Assembly: GCA_963457665.1 (NCBI GenBank)
Contig: OY735207.1
Location: 49,444,196 to 49,508,195, forward strand
Origin: Thysanoteuthis rhombus
Lineage: Eukaryota > Mollusca > Cephalopoda > Oegopsida > Thysanoteuthidae
DNA length: 64,000 nt
Reading direction: 5' to 3'
The position numbers and the translations under genes were made by a program. Positions 1 through 10,409 of the stretch are shown here, in pieces (the first letter of the stretch is position 1; each line of letters opens with the position of its first letter). Under the pieces are notes generated by a model. It did no database searches. It worked only from the letters and a program-made list of their open reading frames with translations, and was not told the origin of the DNA.

Positions 1-700
1 CACGTCAGATAACTCCTAAGAGATAACTGTCAAAAAACAACCCTTTGGAAATCACTTGTCCATCAAAGGAAAATTACTATTAGTTATCACTAGACGAATA
101 CCCGTCCTACGGATGAGTTATTAGCGCATTTCGGTTATATATACTTACGTTAGTTCCATTATAATAAAGGAAATTATCGGCCGTAGTTTTTGTTGCGTAT
201 ACTCTATTATAATAAGAATTAAGCACCTGAAAATATGGAAGTGATTTTCTGATAAAAAGTACCATAACATGTTACTGGTTTCCACTTTAATTGCGTCATA
301 TACTGTATCTTCGGAATGATGCCTGCTGGAGAGCTATGATTTGTTAGCTATCTTCGATGGTCATGACTAATGAGTTTCATCCCCACCAGGTGCTCAGCTA
401 TTATGGCCTTTGTGTTGTTAACATGACGTACCGGTCGATCCAGTCAACGGCCTTCTCCCGGTTTACTATCCGAATGTGATGGCAGTAAACAGAATCCTTT
501 CTCTTATCGTAGCAACGATTATGACGTAAGATTTAAGCGGCATTCACCAACATGGCGGATAAGTTCAATTGGATATGGCTTCTGCAACTCAACAACGTCA
601 AGGTATGGATATCTGGGCCTAACAAGGAAAGGAAAATAAAACACACGAATCCAACAGAATAGACGTTGCTACCGGGGTGGAAGGATTCTGTTTGCCATTT
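1..700. other. AT-rich sequence without recognised gene
   Basis: No ORF of note and no recognised repeat apart from a small hairpin near 89-120 (separate entry). The stretch around 400-700 is less AT-rich than its surroundings but has no motif I can name. Confidence 0.5.
89..120 (-). repeat. hairpin followed by CTAG/T, Helitron-like 3' end candidate
   Basis: Read on the minus strand, a short GC-rich inverted repeat (ATCCGTAGGACGGGT) is followed after a few bases by CTAG and then T. Helitron 3' ends are known to carry a short hairpin just before a terminal CTRR, inserted before T. Related motifs occur at 34891-34924 and 38583-38610. No helicase or Rep coding sequence was seen nearby, so this would be a non-autonomous copy or a chance palindrome. 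Confidence 0.3.
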
Positions 701-710
701 TCACATTCAG

Positions 711-846
711 ATTTTGCACACGTGAAGAAGGCCGTAAAATGGATCGTCCGAAACGTCATGATGATAATACGAACAACAAGAAGTTCAGGCGTACGAAAAA
801 CTCTTTAAAAGATGGCGATATTCGTCCGAATGTTTTAGGAAAATAA
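711..846 (+). CDS. possible terminal exon, basic short peptide, unknown
   Basis: A pyrimidine-rich stretch ending in CAG at 710 is followed by an open frame to a TAA at 844-846. It contains an internal ATG at 739 that would by itself encode 35 residues. The peptide is rich in Lys, Arg, Asn and Asp and ends in LGK. The acceptor-like signal and charged composition suggest a terminal coding exon, but I recognise no family, the frame is short, and no upstream exon was identified. Chance is a realistic alternative. Confidence 0.18.
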
Positions 847-1161
847 TGATAATAATAATGGATCTGAACAATGATTCAAAGAAACTGCCAGATTTTTTGG
901 CAGCACGCTGTATTAGGGATGATCAGTTGAAATTAGGAAAAGGGGTGATCAATGAATAAAATAATTCTCTCGCCTATTGTTGATCATTAAAAAAAATCCA
1001 TCAAACCAGCACGGAGTAAAAGTTTCCATATAAGAAGTCTACAGAAGAAGAGAAGTTCTTTCGTCACTGAGTGAAATCTTGCAGTTGCCCGAAAAGGTGA
1101 AATTTTCTTAAGCATTTCAAGGCAGAGGAAGCAACCTTTAGCATTATTTCTCTTTAACCCG

Positions 1162-1458
1162 TTGATTCTCAATCGAGAGACACTTGGCTCACAAGCGAAG
1201 AAATTGTCAAGTTGGGTAGGAATATGGGAAGGATTTTCAGTCAAGAGAGGGACATGTCATGAAGATTATAACGGTGAAAAAAAACCGCTGAATGATAATT
1301 CAAAATCGGGGAGGGATAAAGAAAAACTTGGATTTCAGGGAAGCATTGAGACCTGGGATTCTGAGAATCGCTGCTCTAACCTAATTCAATCGTCTTCTGC
1401 GAGAGTGGAGACTTCTATGGAAAAATCAACAGTCAGCTCATTTTCTTATGAAAACTAA
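1162..1458 (+). CDS. hypothetical ORF, 98 codons, unsupported
   Basis: Open frame of 98 residues, hydrophilic and rich in Ser, Glu, Lys and Trp, in moderately AT-rich DNA. No domain, signal peptide or membrane segment is visible, and no splice signals clearly frame it. Listed because composition is not that of a translated microsatellite; it may still be chance. Confidence 0.12.
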   Translation: MILNRETLGSQAKKLSSWVGIWEGFSVKRGTCHEDYNGEKKPLNDNSKSGRDKEKLGFQGSIETWDSENRCSNLIQSSSARVETSMEKSTVSSFSYEN

Positions 1459-1529
1459 GTAAAAGTTACTCGTAAAGATTTGACAATAGAGATTTCTCTG
1501 CAATCCAATACGTAATATTGAAGGGGCTT

Positions 1530-1745
1530 TGTAACCTGGGGTGCATCAATACGTCCGTGGCATGACACATAGTTATTAGCTAAATTTTGATCTGAAATGT
1601 TCGCTTCGTAATGTTCGATCTATGTTATCAATATTCACCACTAAATTGAGGTCATTGACAAGGGAAGAGATAATGTTTAAAAATGAATATTTGTTGTGTA
1701 AAATCAATGTCTCTTTCGTTACGATCTTATTGATATATCTACTTA
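1530..1745 (+). repeat. dispersed repeat family F, copy 1
   Basis: Shares an ordered series of short matches with 42835-43045: a 'tccgtggc' block, a 'tttcgatctgaaat'-like block, 'aatgttcratctat', then 'cattgacaagg.agaga' and 'tttgtgtg.aaaatc'. Same strand in both. A weak B-box-like core (TTTGATCTG) hints at a tRNA-derived origin, but no A box is clear. Boundaries are where the match fades. Confidence 0.5.
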
Positions 1746-1749
1746 TATT

Positions 1750-2300
1750 ACTTACAGTTGATGATAAAACTGACGTAACACTTGCAAATACCTTTAAAAC
1801 AACTCTTTTTTAATGATAAACTATTTATTAGCAATCAAATTATGTCATTGTTCAGTTATATTTCATGAACTTCTCATGATAACTCACAGTAGATCATTGT
1901 TCGGGAAGAATTATGACAGACGGACAAGTTTCTTTCTCATGTGTGTTCCCTGGCTACAAATCTGATAAATTTGTCAATCTTCGACAAAAAAAAAAAACCA
2001 AACAACTTCATGATAGATTAGAAAATTTCTCGTAAAATACAAAAAATGACAGATGAGTCGTTGAATAAAGCAATGCCTACTTCTACATACAAAAAATAAT
2101 GATAAAACCAGAAGAAATAAATGGTGCACTGCAAAATGTTCTGGGACGATCTGAATCCAAAAAGAAAAAAAATAAAGAATTGACATAAATTAAAGATTTA
2201 AGAGACTCAGCTATTTTGACTAGTAGATAAGAGAGGCAACGAGACTTACAAAGTAAAAAAAAAAGTCTACTTACGTATGTAAAGGGGAATCCGTTACAGA
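1750..2300. other. AT-rich stretch, nothing recognised
   Basis: Very AT-rich with several poly-A runs (for example near 1985-1996 and 2160-2175). Open frames here on the minus strand are Phe-rich by-products of poly-A. Confidence 0.5.
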
Positions 2301-2309
2301 AATCATCTA

Positions 2310-2590
2310 CGCGGAAGACGGGCCTTGCGTGCCTATACAAGGTTACGGCGCGCTCTTCAATTCTCTGAATGGAGCACGTTCAAATTCACGCGTGCGCTGA
2401 CGCGTATTCACTCATCACATGACAGTTTCGGCGTCCTTTTCTCGTTTCGATGGCGACCCTCGTCGCACGCTTCTTCATACTCTACCCGCAACGTCCACCG
2501 CCACCTCCCACCATCTCCATGGCCCTAATGAATGAGACGATGAGGGAGGAGTGGGAGTTTTGGATATCATTTCCCTCGCGTCCTACAAAG
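2310..2590. promoter_or_regulatory. CpG-dense GC-rich patch, possible promoter or 5' exon
   Basis: Clear local rise in G+C and in CpG dinucleotides (repeated ACGCGT, GCGC and CGTCGC words) compared with the AT-rich flanks. Two overlapping plus-strand frames of 67 codons are open but show no domain. In animal genomes such patches can mark promoters or first exons; no TATA or clear initiator was picked out. Confidence 0.25.
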
Positions 2591-2721
2591 TATTCTACTC
2601 TACACATGGTTCCTAACAAACAAAACGGAAAGATATTTTCAATTCTTTCGTAGTTTCCATTTACGTCTTCAATTTCTCAGAGCAAGTGGTTCTAAGCTGG
2701 TCTTCATCTGCTCTAAGCGCA

Positions 2722-2723
<2 letters not shown>

Positions 2724-2777
<54 letters not shown>
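2724..2777. repeat. (GT)n microsatellite
   Basis: About 27 uninterrupted GT units. Confidence 0.97.
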
Positions 2778-2779
<2 letters not shown>

Positions 2780-3835
2780 TGATATTGGGTCACGTCTAGT
2801 TGATGTCGTAATCACAGACTCACATTGGATTTGAGGTGGAGTTGACGTTACACAGAATTCGCGTTAAATCCTACTGGATAGAATGTATTCCTACGAGTCA
2901 GATCTATCTCGCCTTCGTCTACAGACGACAAAGATTCTTGTTGGGAACTGTGCGTTGAATGGGTGTGCAGAGACCCCCAAGAATATCAGATTCATTTGGT
3001 GATGACTATGAGTGAAACGCGACCCTAAAAGTATGTAGTTATGTAAATATAAAAAGTCGTGTTTGTTTTTTTTGTTTCTTAAAATTCCATACTGTCGTGT
3101 AAAGCCAGTCCTTTGCCAATGGTTACTTGATCAACTACCTCTGAAATCTCATGCAGTAAAGTTGAGAAGCAGTTGGGGTGAATAGCTGGAAAATTGTCTG
3201 GTAGCGATACAAGATCATTAAGACAGAGAACGTTTGAAGAAATCTAGGTGAGAGCTAGTAAACAAGTCGAAAAATAATGAGGACAGTCGTATGTTTATCT
3301 CGTGATAAATTTACTGTGACAAGACGAATAAATCTACGAAAGGTAATATTTAAATGCGCCTATACTTTGTTATCTGCATGAAATATATTCTTCTAGAGAT
3401 GTTACACAGAATGTATTATTAAATGACTCGAGGCGTTTGATTCATGCGATAAAAGTATTAGCACTCCATGTTGGGGTTTATGCATTCATATTCGGCCCGA
3501 GAAATTCCTATTTACACCGTAAATATCGAAACCTAGTTCATCGTTCAAGAGATCCTCCGTCAAGAAAAAATTGAGTGTTATGGATTATTTTTCGCCTGCT
3601 TGGCAAGAAAAAACGAATAGATTCTCAAACCTCTACCTATTTATAGTTTCAACTATTTAATGACCTTAATATTCATTTTCTAAGTATATATTCGGGAATG
3701 GATACATAATCCTACAGAATAATTATGAATGCATTACATTATATGAAACTCTATATGAAATGACCTCTCGCTATTACACAGTGTATGTGTCCCTTGGCCT
3801 AGACAGCATGAGCGGAAGAAAAAAAAACAAAGAAA
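2780..3835. other. intergenic, nothing recognised
   Basis: No ORF of 60 codons, no recognised repeat. AT-rich unique-looking sequence. Confidence 0.5.
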
Positions 3836-3837
3836 AT

Positions 3838-3950
3838 GTTACTGCTGCGCGAATCGAACCTGTTACCGATGATGTAGCCATTTTAAGGTAGGGTCACTCA
3901 TTCCATTGAGCTGAACAGTCCGGCGGAAAGGTGAAGGCCCAAATATTTTT
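3838..3950 (-). repeat. SINE family B, copy 1 (tRNA-like head)
   Basis: On the minus strand: GGGCCTTCACC, then CTGTTCAGCTCAATGG (A-box-like), then about 50 bases and GGTTCGATTCGCGCAGCAG (B-box-like). The same order and spacing recur on the plus strand at 12345-12588 and 29215-29515, showing that this is a dispersed tRNA-derived element rather than a functional tRNA. It lacks the cloverleaf arms of a real tRNA. Confidence 0.65.
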
Positions 3951-4061
3951 TTAATTGATCTTTTCTATTTTAAGCCATGCGAAACAATTGTCTGTGTAAA
4001 AGAAACAATACTGCAGACATGGACAGTAGTTGAGCAACATAAGAACGTTGGGATGAAGCAG

Positions 4062-4062
4062 T

Positions 4063-4100
<38 letters not shown>

Positions 4101-4147
4101 AATATACATATATATATATATATATATGAGTGTGTGTGTGTGTGTGA
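4062..4147. repeat. (AT)n/(GT)n compound microsatellite
   Basis: Interrupted AT run followed by GT units. The open frames here read Ile-Tyr repeats and are not genes. Confidence 0.97.
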
Positions 4148-4237
4148 GCATAAACTTCCAACAAATACATACATGAATACATGCATGCATATGAATCGCC
4201 CCACACACACATACGTATGGACTGGTAATTATTAGAT

Positions 4238-4250
4238 ACACACACACACT

Positions 4251-4297
<47 letters not shown>

Positions 4298-4298
4298 G
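4238..4298. repeat. (CA)n(TA)n compound microsatellite
   Basis: CA units with one interruption followed directly by AT units. Confidence 0.97.
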
Positions 4299-4453
4299 AT
4301 AACCGCAAACTAATGTATACAAGAACACACAGACGTGTGCATAGGTGTACGAGTGAGATAGTAGCCCCCACCCCCCTGACCCCTGAAAATCGGACAAAAC
4401 CGTGAAAAATTTCAGGCAAATCGAGCCCTCTGTCCGCTTCAACAAAAAGTTAG

Positions 4454-4464
4454 CTATATATATA

Positions 4465-4519
<55 letters not shown>
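4454..4519. repeat. (AT)n microsatellite
   Basis: Near-pure AT repeat with one GTAC interruption near its start. Confidence 0.97.
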
Positions 4520-4521
<2 letters not shown>

Positions 4522-4524
4522 TAT

Positions 4525-4620
4525 TAACGTGGTCTCGTCAACCAATTGACTATTGTTGTGACTTCGATTCTCAGGAATGTAGAACTACTATATGCTAAAC
4601 TAAGCCAAGGTTACTAAATA
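4525..4620 (+). repeat. possible SINE family C fragment
   Basis: A B-box-like word (ACTTCGATTCTC) is followed about 40 bases later by CTAAACTAAGCC and a TTACTAAATA end. The same 3' words appear at 41605-41632 and 59010-59035. Short and degenerate. Confidence 0.35.
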
Positions 4621-4739
4621 ATTACCAAGTGGCCTAATTCCACGTTTAGACCATTGTATGTGTACGGTGTATTTATATAATGAAGGATTATTATCATTGG
4701 TATGGATGTTGTTTTCTGAGTCATATTGATTAAAAGCTT

Positions 4740-4766
4740 GAAAATTCCCTTGAAATATATATCTAT

Positions 4767-4811
<45 letters not shown>

Positions 4812-4828
4812 TGAAAATTTCAAGGGAA
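4740..4828. repeat. (AT)n flanked by inverted arms
   Basis: AAATTCCCTTGAAAT before, and ATTTCAAGGGAAAT after, an (AT)n core of roughly 50 bases. The arms are mutual reverse complements over about 14 bases, so the whole segment could extrude as a cruciform. Confidence 0.75.
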
Positions 4829-4834
4829 ATGCAA

Positions 4835-5069
4835 TGCTCTTCCATAGGAATAGAGCAGTCTGGCGGATGGGGAATTTCTGCGTAAATAAATATATATCGC
4901 TTAAGTCCAGCCTTACTGACCGTCCAGTTCCGTAGCTCATAGGTAGGATATCGACCACCGGTCTGAAGTGAAGGTTTCAATCCTACCTCGTGGTACTGGA
5001 TGGGATGATGGAAAGTCTGTAGCCACACTGAAGAGATGTAATACATCGAAACAGCCGTCTGTGGATGAC

Positions 5070-5124
<55 letters not shown>
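4835..5124 (+). repeat. SINE family A, copy 1, with (AT)n tail
   Basis: About 240 bp repeat shared with 47823-48092 and more distantly with 35154-35401. Common blocks are CTCTTCCATAGGAATAGAGCA, GGTTTCAATCCTACCTCG (B-box-like), a conserved GTAATACATCGAAACAG, and GGATGACACAATA immediately before the simple tail. The block order and tail position are the same in all three copies, as expected for a retroposed tRNA-like SINE. Family name unknown. Confidence 0.8.
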
Positions 5125-5125
<1 letters not shown>

Positions 5126-5249
5126 TGATGAGCCAAAGCATTGAAACCAGCGATATATGGCAACAATGACAGTTACTGTCTCATAACAGCTGCGCATATA
5201 AGGGTCAAAGCCATATGAGCAGATGAACCGGCCTAGAATATTTCATTTT

Positions 5250-5860
5250 AATGTGTTAAATACTGAAGTTATGAAGGACGTTTGTGTGGTTTTAAAAATA
5301 CGCAAATTGTTGATCAAGGTCAGAGCATTTCTGAAACAGCACGGCTTGTGAAGTCCTCACATTCGGTTATGGTTAGTACCTATTGAGAAAAGTCACTAAT
5401 CGCCGACAAAGCATTGAGTGACCAAGAAGTCGATACGTGAAGGGAATAGAGGCTTTCTTAACAAATACTAGTCAACGGAAGCACTACCGTGGCATCTATG
5501 ATCGGAAGCTTTAATCAAGGTTAAGGAAGGAATGCGTCATTATACACAGTACATCAGTCCTTGTTACTTAAGAAGTTTTGTAGTCATGAGTAAGTCAGGT
5601 AACATGCGAACGAATGTTCATCGCTGAAAGCGAACAAGGGTCGGAATTTAACGTTGTATCAATGGAAGAGAGTCGTTTGGTCTGATGAGTCTAGCTCTGT
5701 CCTGAATAAGGCGAGCTGTGGATGGGGGTGATCAAAATCAAAATTGCCCGGACAAACACCTAAAATCGACCCATCAATGTAGGCTATGGTTCTGGCAAGG
5801 ACAGTGAGCCCATACACGATGTGAAGTAAGCCCCCGATAATTTTTTTTCAAATTTAAATG
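5250..5860 (+). pseudogene. Tc1-like transposase relic
   Basis: Conceptual translation across several frames gives the order expected of Tc1/mariner transposases. First comes a helix-turn-helix-like GQSISETARLVKSSHS near 5322-5370, then a Val-Asn-Gly-Ser segment near 5470, a LYTVHQSL segment near 5545, and LYQWKRVVWSDES at about 5655-5693. WSDES is the hallmark around the second catalytic Asp of Tc1 enzymes. The frame is broken by several stops and shifts, and the DDE C-terminus cannot be followed past about 5850, so it cannot be active. Terminal inverted repeats were not identified. Confidence 0.72.
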
Positions 5861-5869
5861 ATTACAGGA

Positions 5870-6395
5870 ACATTTTGCGGTTACTTGAAATGGGAATGAT
5901 CACTTATATATCACTTATATGCGGCATAATTTTGGTTTGCTATATAATGGCTACCCCGACTATGAATTATAAACAATTATACTCAGTCGTTCACTGGGAG
6001 TTGAAGACGTGTGTTGAAAGAATGTGCTGAAAATTCATTCAAGAAATACAGAAGTTGATACATAAATTATATAGGGTAATCTACACACTCGACGCACTCA
6101 CTCACTAGACGATAAAAACGGCACAGAAAAGTTTTTAACAATGAGTAAGCGATAGTTTAAGACTTTACAATTTGCAGTCGGTCTAGCCATTTTATACCGA
6201 AGTGGAATTTGGACAGGGATTAGTAGGAATCACCGAAATGGGTATTAGAACATATTCTAGGGTTAATCCCAAGCATAGTTCCAGACTCAAGCAAAAGCGA
6301 TCGTTTATGATGTATTCCCACCTCTCGACGTTTACGTCTAATGACTCCATATCTCTCTTGTCACTTATAGGGGAACGCCTGTAATGAAGTGAATA
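5870..6395. other. intergenic, nothing recognised
   Basis: Two overlapping frames at 6192-6416 (minus, 74 codons) and 6202-6384 (plus, 60 codons) mirror each other and match no family. Confidence 0.45.
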
Positions 6396-6399
6396 GAAG

Positions 6400-7500
6400 T
6401 AACTGAAATGTTCCAAAGCTGTAGTTCCGTACGATGGCCAGAAAGTAGGTCAAGTTGAGCAGCATTGTTACAGCGAAAATAGGAGAATGATTTCTAAATG
6501 ATATGGAGATAAGTAGTCACAATACTACGATGTCCAAAGTGAGTGTCCAGTTCAACAGTCAAGTTAAATCGTAAATAGAACCTCCCCCCATCCCCCAAGA
6601 AAAAAGTCATGTTTTGAGAAACAGATTTCTAAATGAGATTAAAAAAATATCCCTAATACTACGAATCCATAGTTTTGTTCGATGGACAGAAAAAAAGGAT
6701 CCAGTCCCGAAGTATATTTACATCGTAAATAGAACCCCCACTCAATAGTAAATGGAATGAGTACTTTGAAGCCACCGTTTCATCCGATGGACAGACAGAA
6801 CGGGTTAAGTTCAGAATTATAGTAACATCGCAAATAGAACCTACCCGCTAAAAGGTATGTTTTGGTAGAATAATTTCTTAAACGAAGTGAAATCAAGTAA
6901 CCATAATATTTCAAAGCTATATTTCCGTACGATTGAACTCCCACTTACCATAAGTTATGTTTTCTGAAAATAATTTCTAGATAAGAGTTCCCAAAATACT
7001 ACACAGTCGTGGTTTCGAACGATGCACAGGAAGAGAGGATCAAGTTCATTTGTGTATTATCATCGTGAACCCCTGTCCCCCGATCAAAAATTTGCGTTTT
7101 GGACAAATGATTCCTCAGTGAAGGAAAGGGAACTAACTGCAATACTTCAAGGTCGTAGTTTCGTACGATGGAAAGGAAGTGAGGGCCCATTTATGCAATG
7201 TACAAGAAAATTTTTGTGTTTTAGAAAAATGTTCTCTTTAATGGGGTTTATTTGGTCCAAAATACTTTCAAGGTGTGGTTGCGTACGATTGAAGTAAAGT
7301 GAAGGTTCGGTTTAGCAGTAGTGTTAAATCGTAAATAAGACCCCTCAACCCCATCTGAAGATTGTTTAAAGTATAATGATTTCGCAATGAAGTAAAAATC
7401 AGTAATCAGAATATTTGGGAGCCGTTGTTTGAACGGAAAATGAAAGCCCGGTTTAGTAGTATACTTAAATCGTAAATAGATAACTCGACCGAACATACAA
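6400..7500. repeat. degenerate tandem array, about 100-170 bp units
   Basis: Six or seven units share the order: 'atttctaaatga(g)', 'aatac-ttcaaagc', 'gtagtttcgtacgatgga', 'agttaaatcgtaaatagaac', a C-rich run, then 'atgtttt'. Starts near 6488, 6625, 6873, 6975, 7110, 7232 and 7379. Units are strongly diverged and of unequal length. The core word TTTCGTACGA also occurs at 25314, 26346 and 53583, so the monomer belongs to a dispersed family. Confidence 0.75.
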
Positions 7501-8165
7501 AAATCGAAATTTTAACGTTTAAGGATCAAAATTGAAGATGATCCGATTTTTCTTCAAATTCCAGAGGGTACGTTTGTTTTCATTTGTAGGGGTCAAAATC
7601 AACTGGAATGTTTATTCTAATTTTAAGCTTCAAAATCAAGGGGAATTCTTCTTTTTTTTTTTTTTTTTTTCTTATAGGGGTCAAAAATCGTGGATGAAAG
7701 ATTTTTTTTTCACTTTTAATGGTCTAAATCTGGGGGGAGAGTTATTTTCAATTTCCACTGATAAAAATCAAAGTGGAGCTTTCTTTTCACTTTTAGGTGT
7801 CAACATCAGGTGGGAGCTATTTTTTCAATTTTTTGGAATTGACATTTTTTTTTCCATTTTCAGGGGTTGAAATGAAGGAGTGAGAATTTTTTTTCAGTGG
7901 TTAAAGTCGAGTGGAAACGTTCATTTTCATTTCCAGGATTCAAAATCGAGAGAAGATTTTTTTTCACTTTCCGAGGTCAAATCCAGGGATGTTATGTTTT
8001 TCAGTTTTCAGGGTCTGACATTTAGAATTTTTTCTCTTTTTGAGGTCAAAATCGGGAAGGAGTTATTACTTCCATTTTTAAGGGTCAAAATCAAGCAGGA
8101 ATTTTTTTTCCAATTTTTAATTTCTTTATTCATTTAGGGCTCAAAAGGGGTTAATTTTTTTTTAA
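7500..8165 (+). repeat. degenerate minisatellite array, 'AGGGGTCAAAATCGAGG' unit
   Basis: More than a dozen imperfect units of about 35-50 bases. Each carries GGGTCAAAATC followed by a G-rich or GA-rich word, then a T-run with CATTTT or CAATTTT. The two open frames here (7532-7870 and 7880-8137, Phe-rich) simply translate the array. The same unit appears inverted at 8600-8670 and directly at 39945-40045. Confidence 0.75.
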
Positions 8166-8560
8166 AGGTTTTAAGTTAAAAAAAAAGGGGAGCATGTCAT
8201 TGTTACAAAAAAGGCTAATCTCCCCAAAAGAGTGGGAGATGTAATGTGAAAAAATGATGATGCTAAAAAAGCTAAAAAGTTTAAAAGGAAGGAAAAAGCC
8301 AAAATGTAAAAATGTTTTGAAAAAGAAACGTTATGGGCCAAAAAGGGGGAATGTTGGAAAGGGCGGTTATGTTAAAAAATCGAGTGAATAGTAGAAAAAA
8401 TATTCGGGATAGGGGTTAGTATTGACAAAGTGGAGCTATATCCACAAAAGGGAAACCAATGTTAGAGAAAATTAGGCTAACATTCTAAGGGATGGGTTAA
8501 TATCAAAAAGGGGGAAAAGTTCTCTCAAACTTTTGATTCCAAAAAGTTCTAAAAGTTCCC
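8165..8560. repeat. degenerate short-period array, 'AAAAAGGGGGAATGTTA' unit
   Basis: Imperfect units of roughly 17-20 bases alternating A-runs, GGGG and a TTA/GTTA word. The reverse complement of this unit (TAACATTNNCCCCTTTT) forms the array at 24230-24480. Confidence 0.6.
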
Positions 8561-8680
8561 CCACGATTTCCATTTGAGCTCTTAAATTAAAAAAAAAGAA
8601 TCCCCTCGATATTGACCCAAAAAAGAGAAAAGAAAAATTCACACCTCGATTTTGACCCTTAAATTGAAGATAAGTAGAGA
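8560..8680 (-). repeat. inverted end of the 7.5-8.7 kb array
   Basis: Contains CCTCGATTTTGACCCTTAAA and CCCTCGATATTGACCC, the reverse complements of the unit that makes up 7500-8165. The block as a whole therefore has oppositely oriented ends. Confidence 0.65.
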
Positions 8681-8689
8681 ATGGAGAAA

Positions 8690-9930
8690 AACTCAGGTAG
8701 TATTGAAAGGTTAGGCAGATTTTTTCGCAAATGAAACTAATTCCATGTTTGTATTACATTTAGATGGAAAAAAAAGAATGGATTGATAATGAAGATCAGA
8801 AGAGATAGGGAAGAGAATGAGAAGATAGAGGCGAAGCGCAAGAGATGAAAATAAAGGGTAATCTTACTTGTCGACATCCGCAGAATTTTCTACTGGTAAT
8901 TTGTAAGTAGTATCCACTTAATTGTGATTTATTATTAGTGGGTGATAACCTGTCCTAAGTAGAGTTTACTGCGGAAGGCCTGAATGGGGCGAATAAGAAA
9001 TCAAAACTATTTTGTTTTTGTTTTTGTTGTTTCTAGAGGGAGGGGTACCCTTATTCTATATCTCTGACAATACAGCATCATTTCATTATATAGAGATCAC
9101 ATACTGATAAATGGAATCAGCTTTTAGTATATACATATATAGAGAGAGAAAGAGGGGGGATTTATTTTTCCAAATCTGACAACTAGTTGATTTTTGGCAT
9201 AATGTTGAAATCTGGATTTGTTCCGACTAAAAAGTTCCCGATGCAAATAATTACGTTCAATTTTTATCTACTGTAAATCATCTTTAAAGTCAAAACCCTC
9301 GCTTCTACATATTGGAAACTAAAAATGATCTTTATATCAGATTTTTCTCCAAGCAACATTGTAATGAATGGGACCGAATTTTTTTTTTCACAATGATATC
9401 AACTATAATACGAGGTTTTAAATTTTTTGTATCACCTATCCTTTTTTTTCAAAATTGCGTGGAGGTATATCTCATCATTTCAACCATATTCTTATAATTT
9501 CTAAAAAAAAAAAATGGCAAGATTCTTAATTGCTGGATCAATGATGCCTTAAGTAAAACCAAGGTAAATGCAAAGACAGAATGAACAGAAATATTAAAAT
9601 TTAGTAGATTAATAAATTAATATAAATTTTAGTAGATTAGAGTTTTTGTATTTGATGACTTACTGCAATATAAGAATTTTGAAAATCTTTTCCATAAAGC
9701 TTGAAGTAAACTACAAAAACCTTCCATAGCATAAGTATGATAATTCGAGCAGATGAATTACTTACGAATGAGACAGAAAAAAACAAAATCTATTTAACAA
9801 AAACCTTTCTTGATCTAATTTAATCGAAAACACCAAAAAGTCTCCGTTTGCTGATTCAACTTCGTCTCAATGAATGCAACATAATAATCAATGTAAAAGA
9901 ATATTGAAAGAATCTTAATTAAGTTGGTAC
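8690..9930. other. AT-rich intergenic, nothing recognised
   Basis: A purine-rich tract at about 8760-8870 and poly-A/T runs. One 61-codon Phe-rich frame at 9312-9497 is compositional. Confidence 0.45.
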
Positions 9931-9937
9931 AAGTTGA

Positions 9938-10249
9938 TTGGTGTGGTCTCTCCAATTGGTTTTGTTAATTTTTAATTTTGTAAATTCTTTTGGAGCAATT
10001 TTTTCAAGAGAAAGTTTAAGGAAGTTCCGGTTCCATGCGTATGCATGTGAGGCTCCCAACGTTAATCTGACTTTGTATTACATCCTGTTTTCGTGGGGGG
10101 TGGGGTCGGATGAATACCAGCTTGAAATCTACCGAGTTGAATGCATTTTCGGCAATGGAGTATTAAAGACAGCGGAAGTCGCGTCAGGCGAATGTGTGAA
10201 CGGAGCATATCTCACGAAAGCTTCTATAATGGAAACTTTAACCATGTAA
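9938..10249 (+). CDS. hypothetical ORF with signal-peptide-like start
   Basis: 103 codons. The first 23 or so residues are hydrophobic (Leu, Val, Ile, Phe) and end near Ser-Phe-Gly-Ala, as in a secretory signal. The rest contains three Cys and several Tyr. Local G+C rises in 10020-10240. No family recognised; the overlapping minus frame at 10129-10326 is equally unassigned. It could be a chance frame in an old repeat. Confidence 0.2.
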   Translation: MVWSLQLVLLIFNFVNSFGAIFSRESLRKFRFHAYACEAPNVNLTLYYILFSWGVGSDEYQLEIYRVECIFGNGVLKTAEVASGECVNGAYLTKASIMETLTM

Positions 10250-10409
10250 TCAACTGAAATTAAAAACAGTTCCATCGTTGGTGCCTCCGGTTTTGTTTTG
10301 TTTTTTAAATCTATATGTGTAAACATCTGAGTGTGTGAATTTTACATGACTCACCGACTTGTAAACAATTTGTAAAATACACAGACAGCCAGAAAACTGT
10401 GGTTATATC

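Noticed and set aside
4053-5197. Several ORFs rich in Ile-Tyr repeats
   Set aside because: They translate (AT)n and (GT)n microsatellites and SINE A; open on both strands for compositional reasons.
7532-8137. Two Phe-rich ORFs (112 and 85 codons)
   Set aside because: Direct translation of a degenerate T-rich repeat array; no domain.
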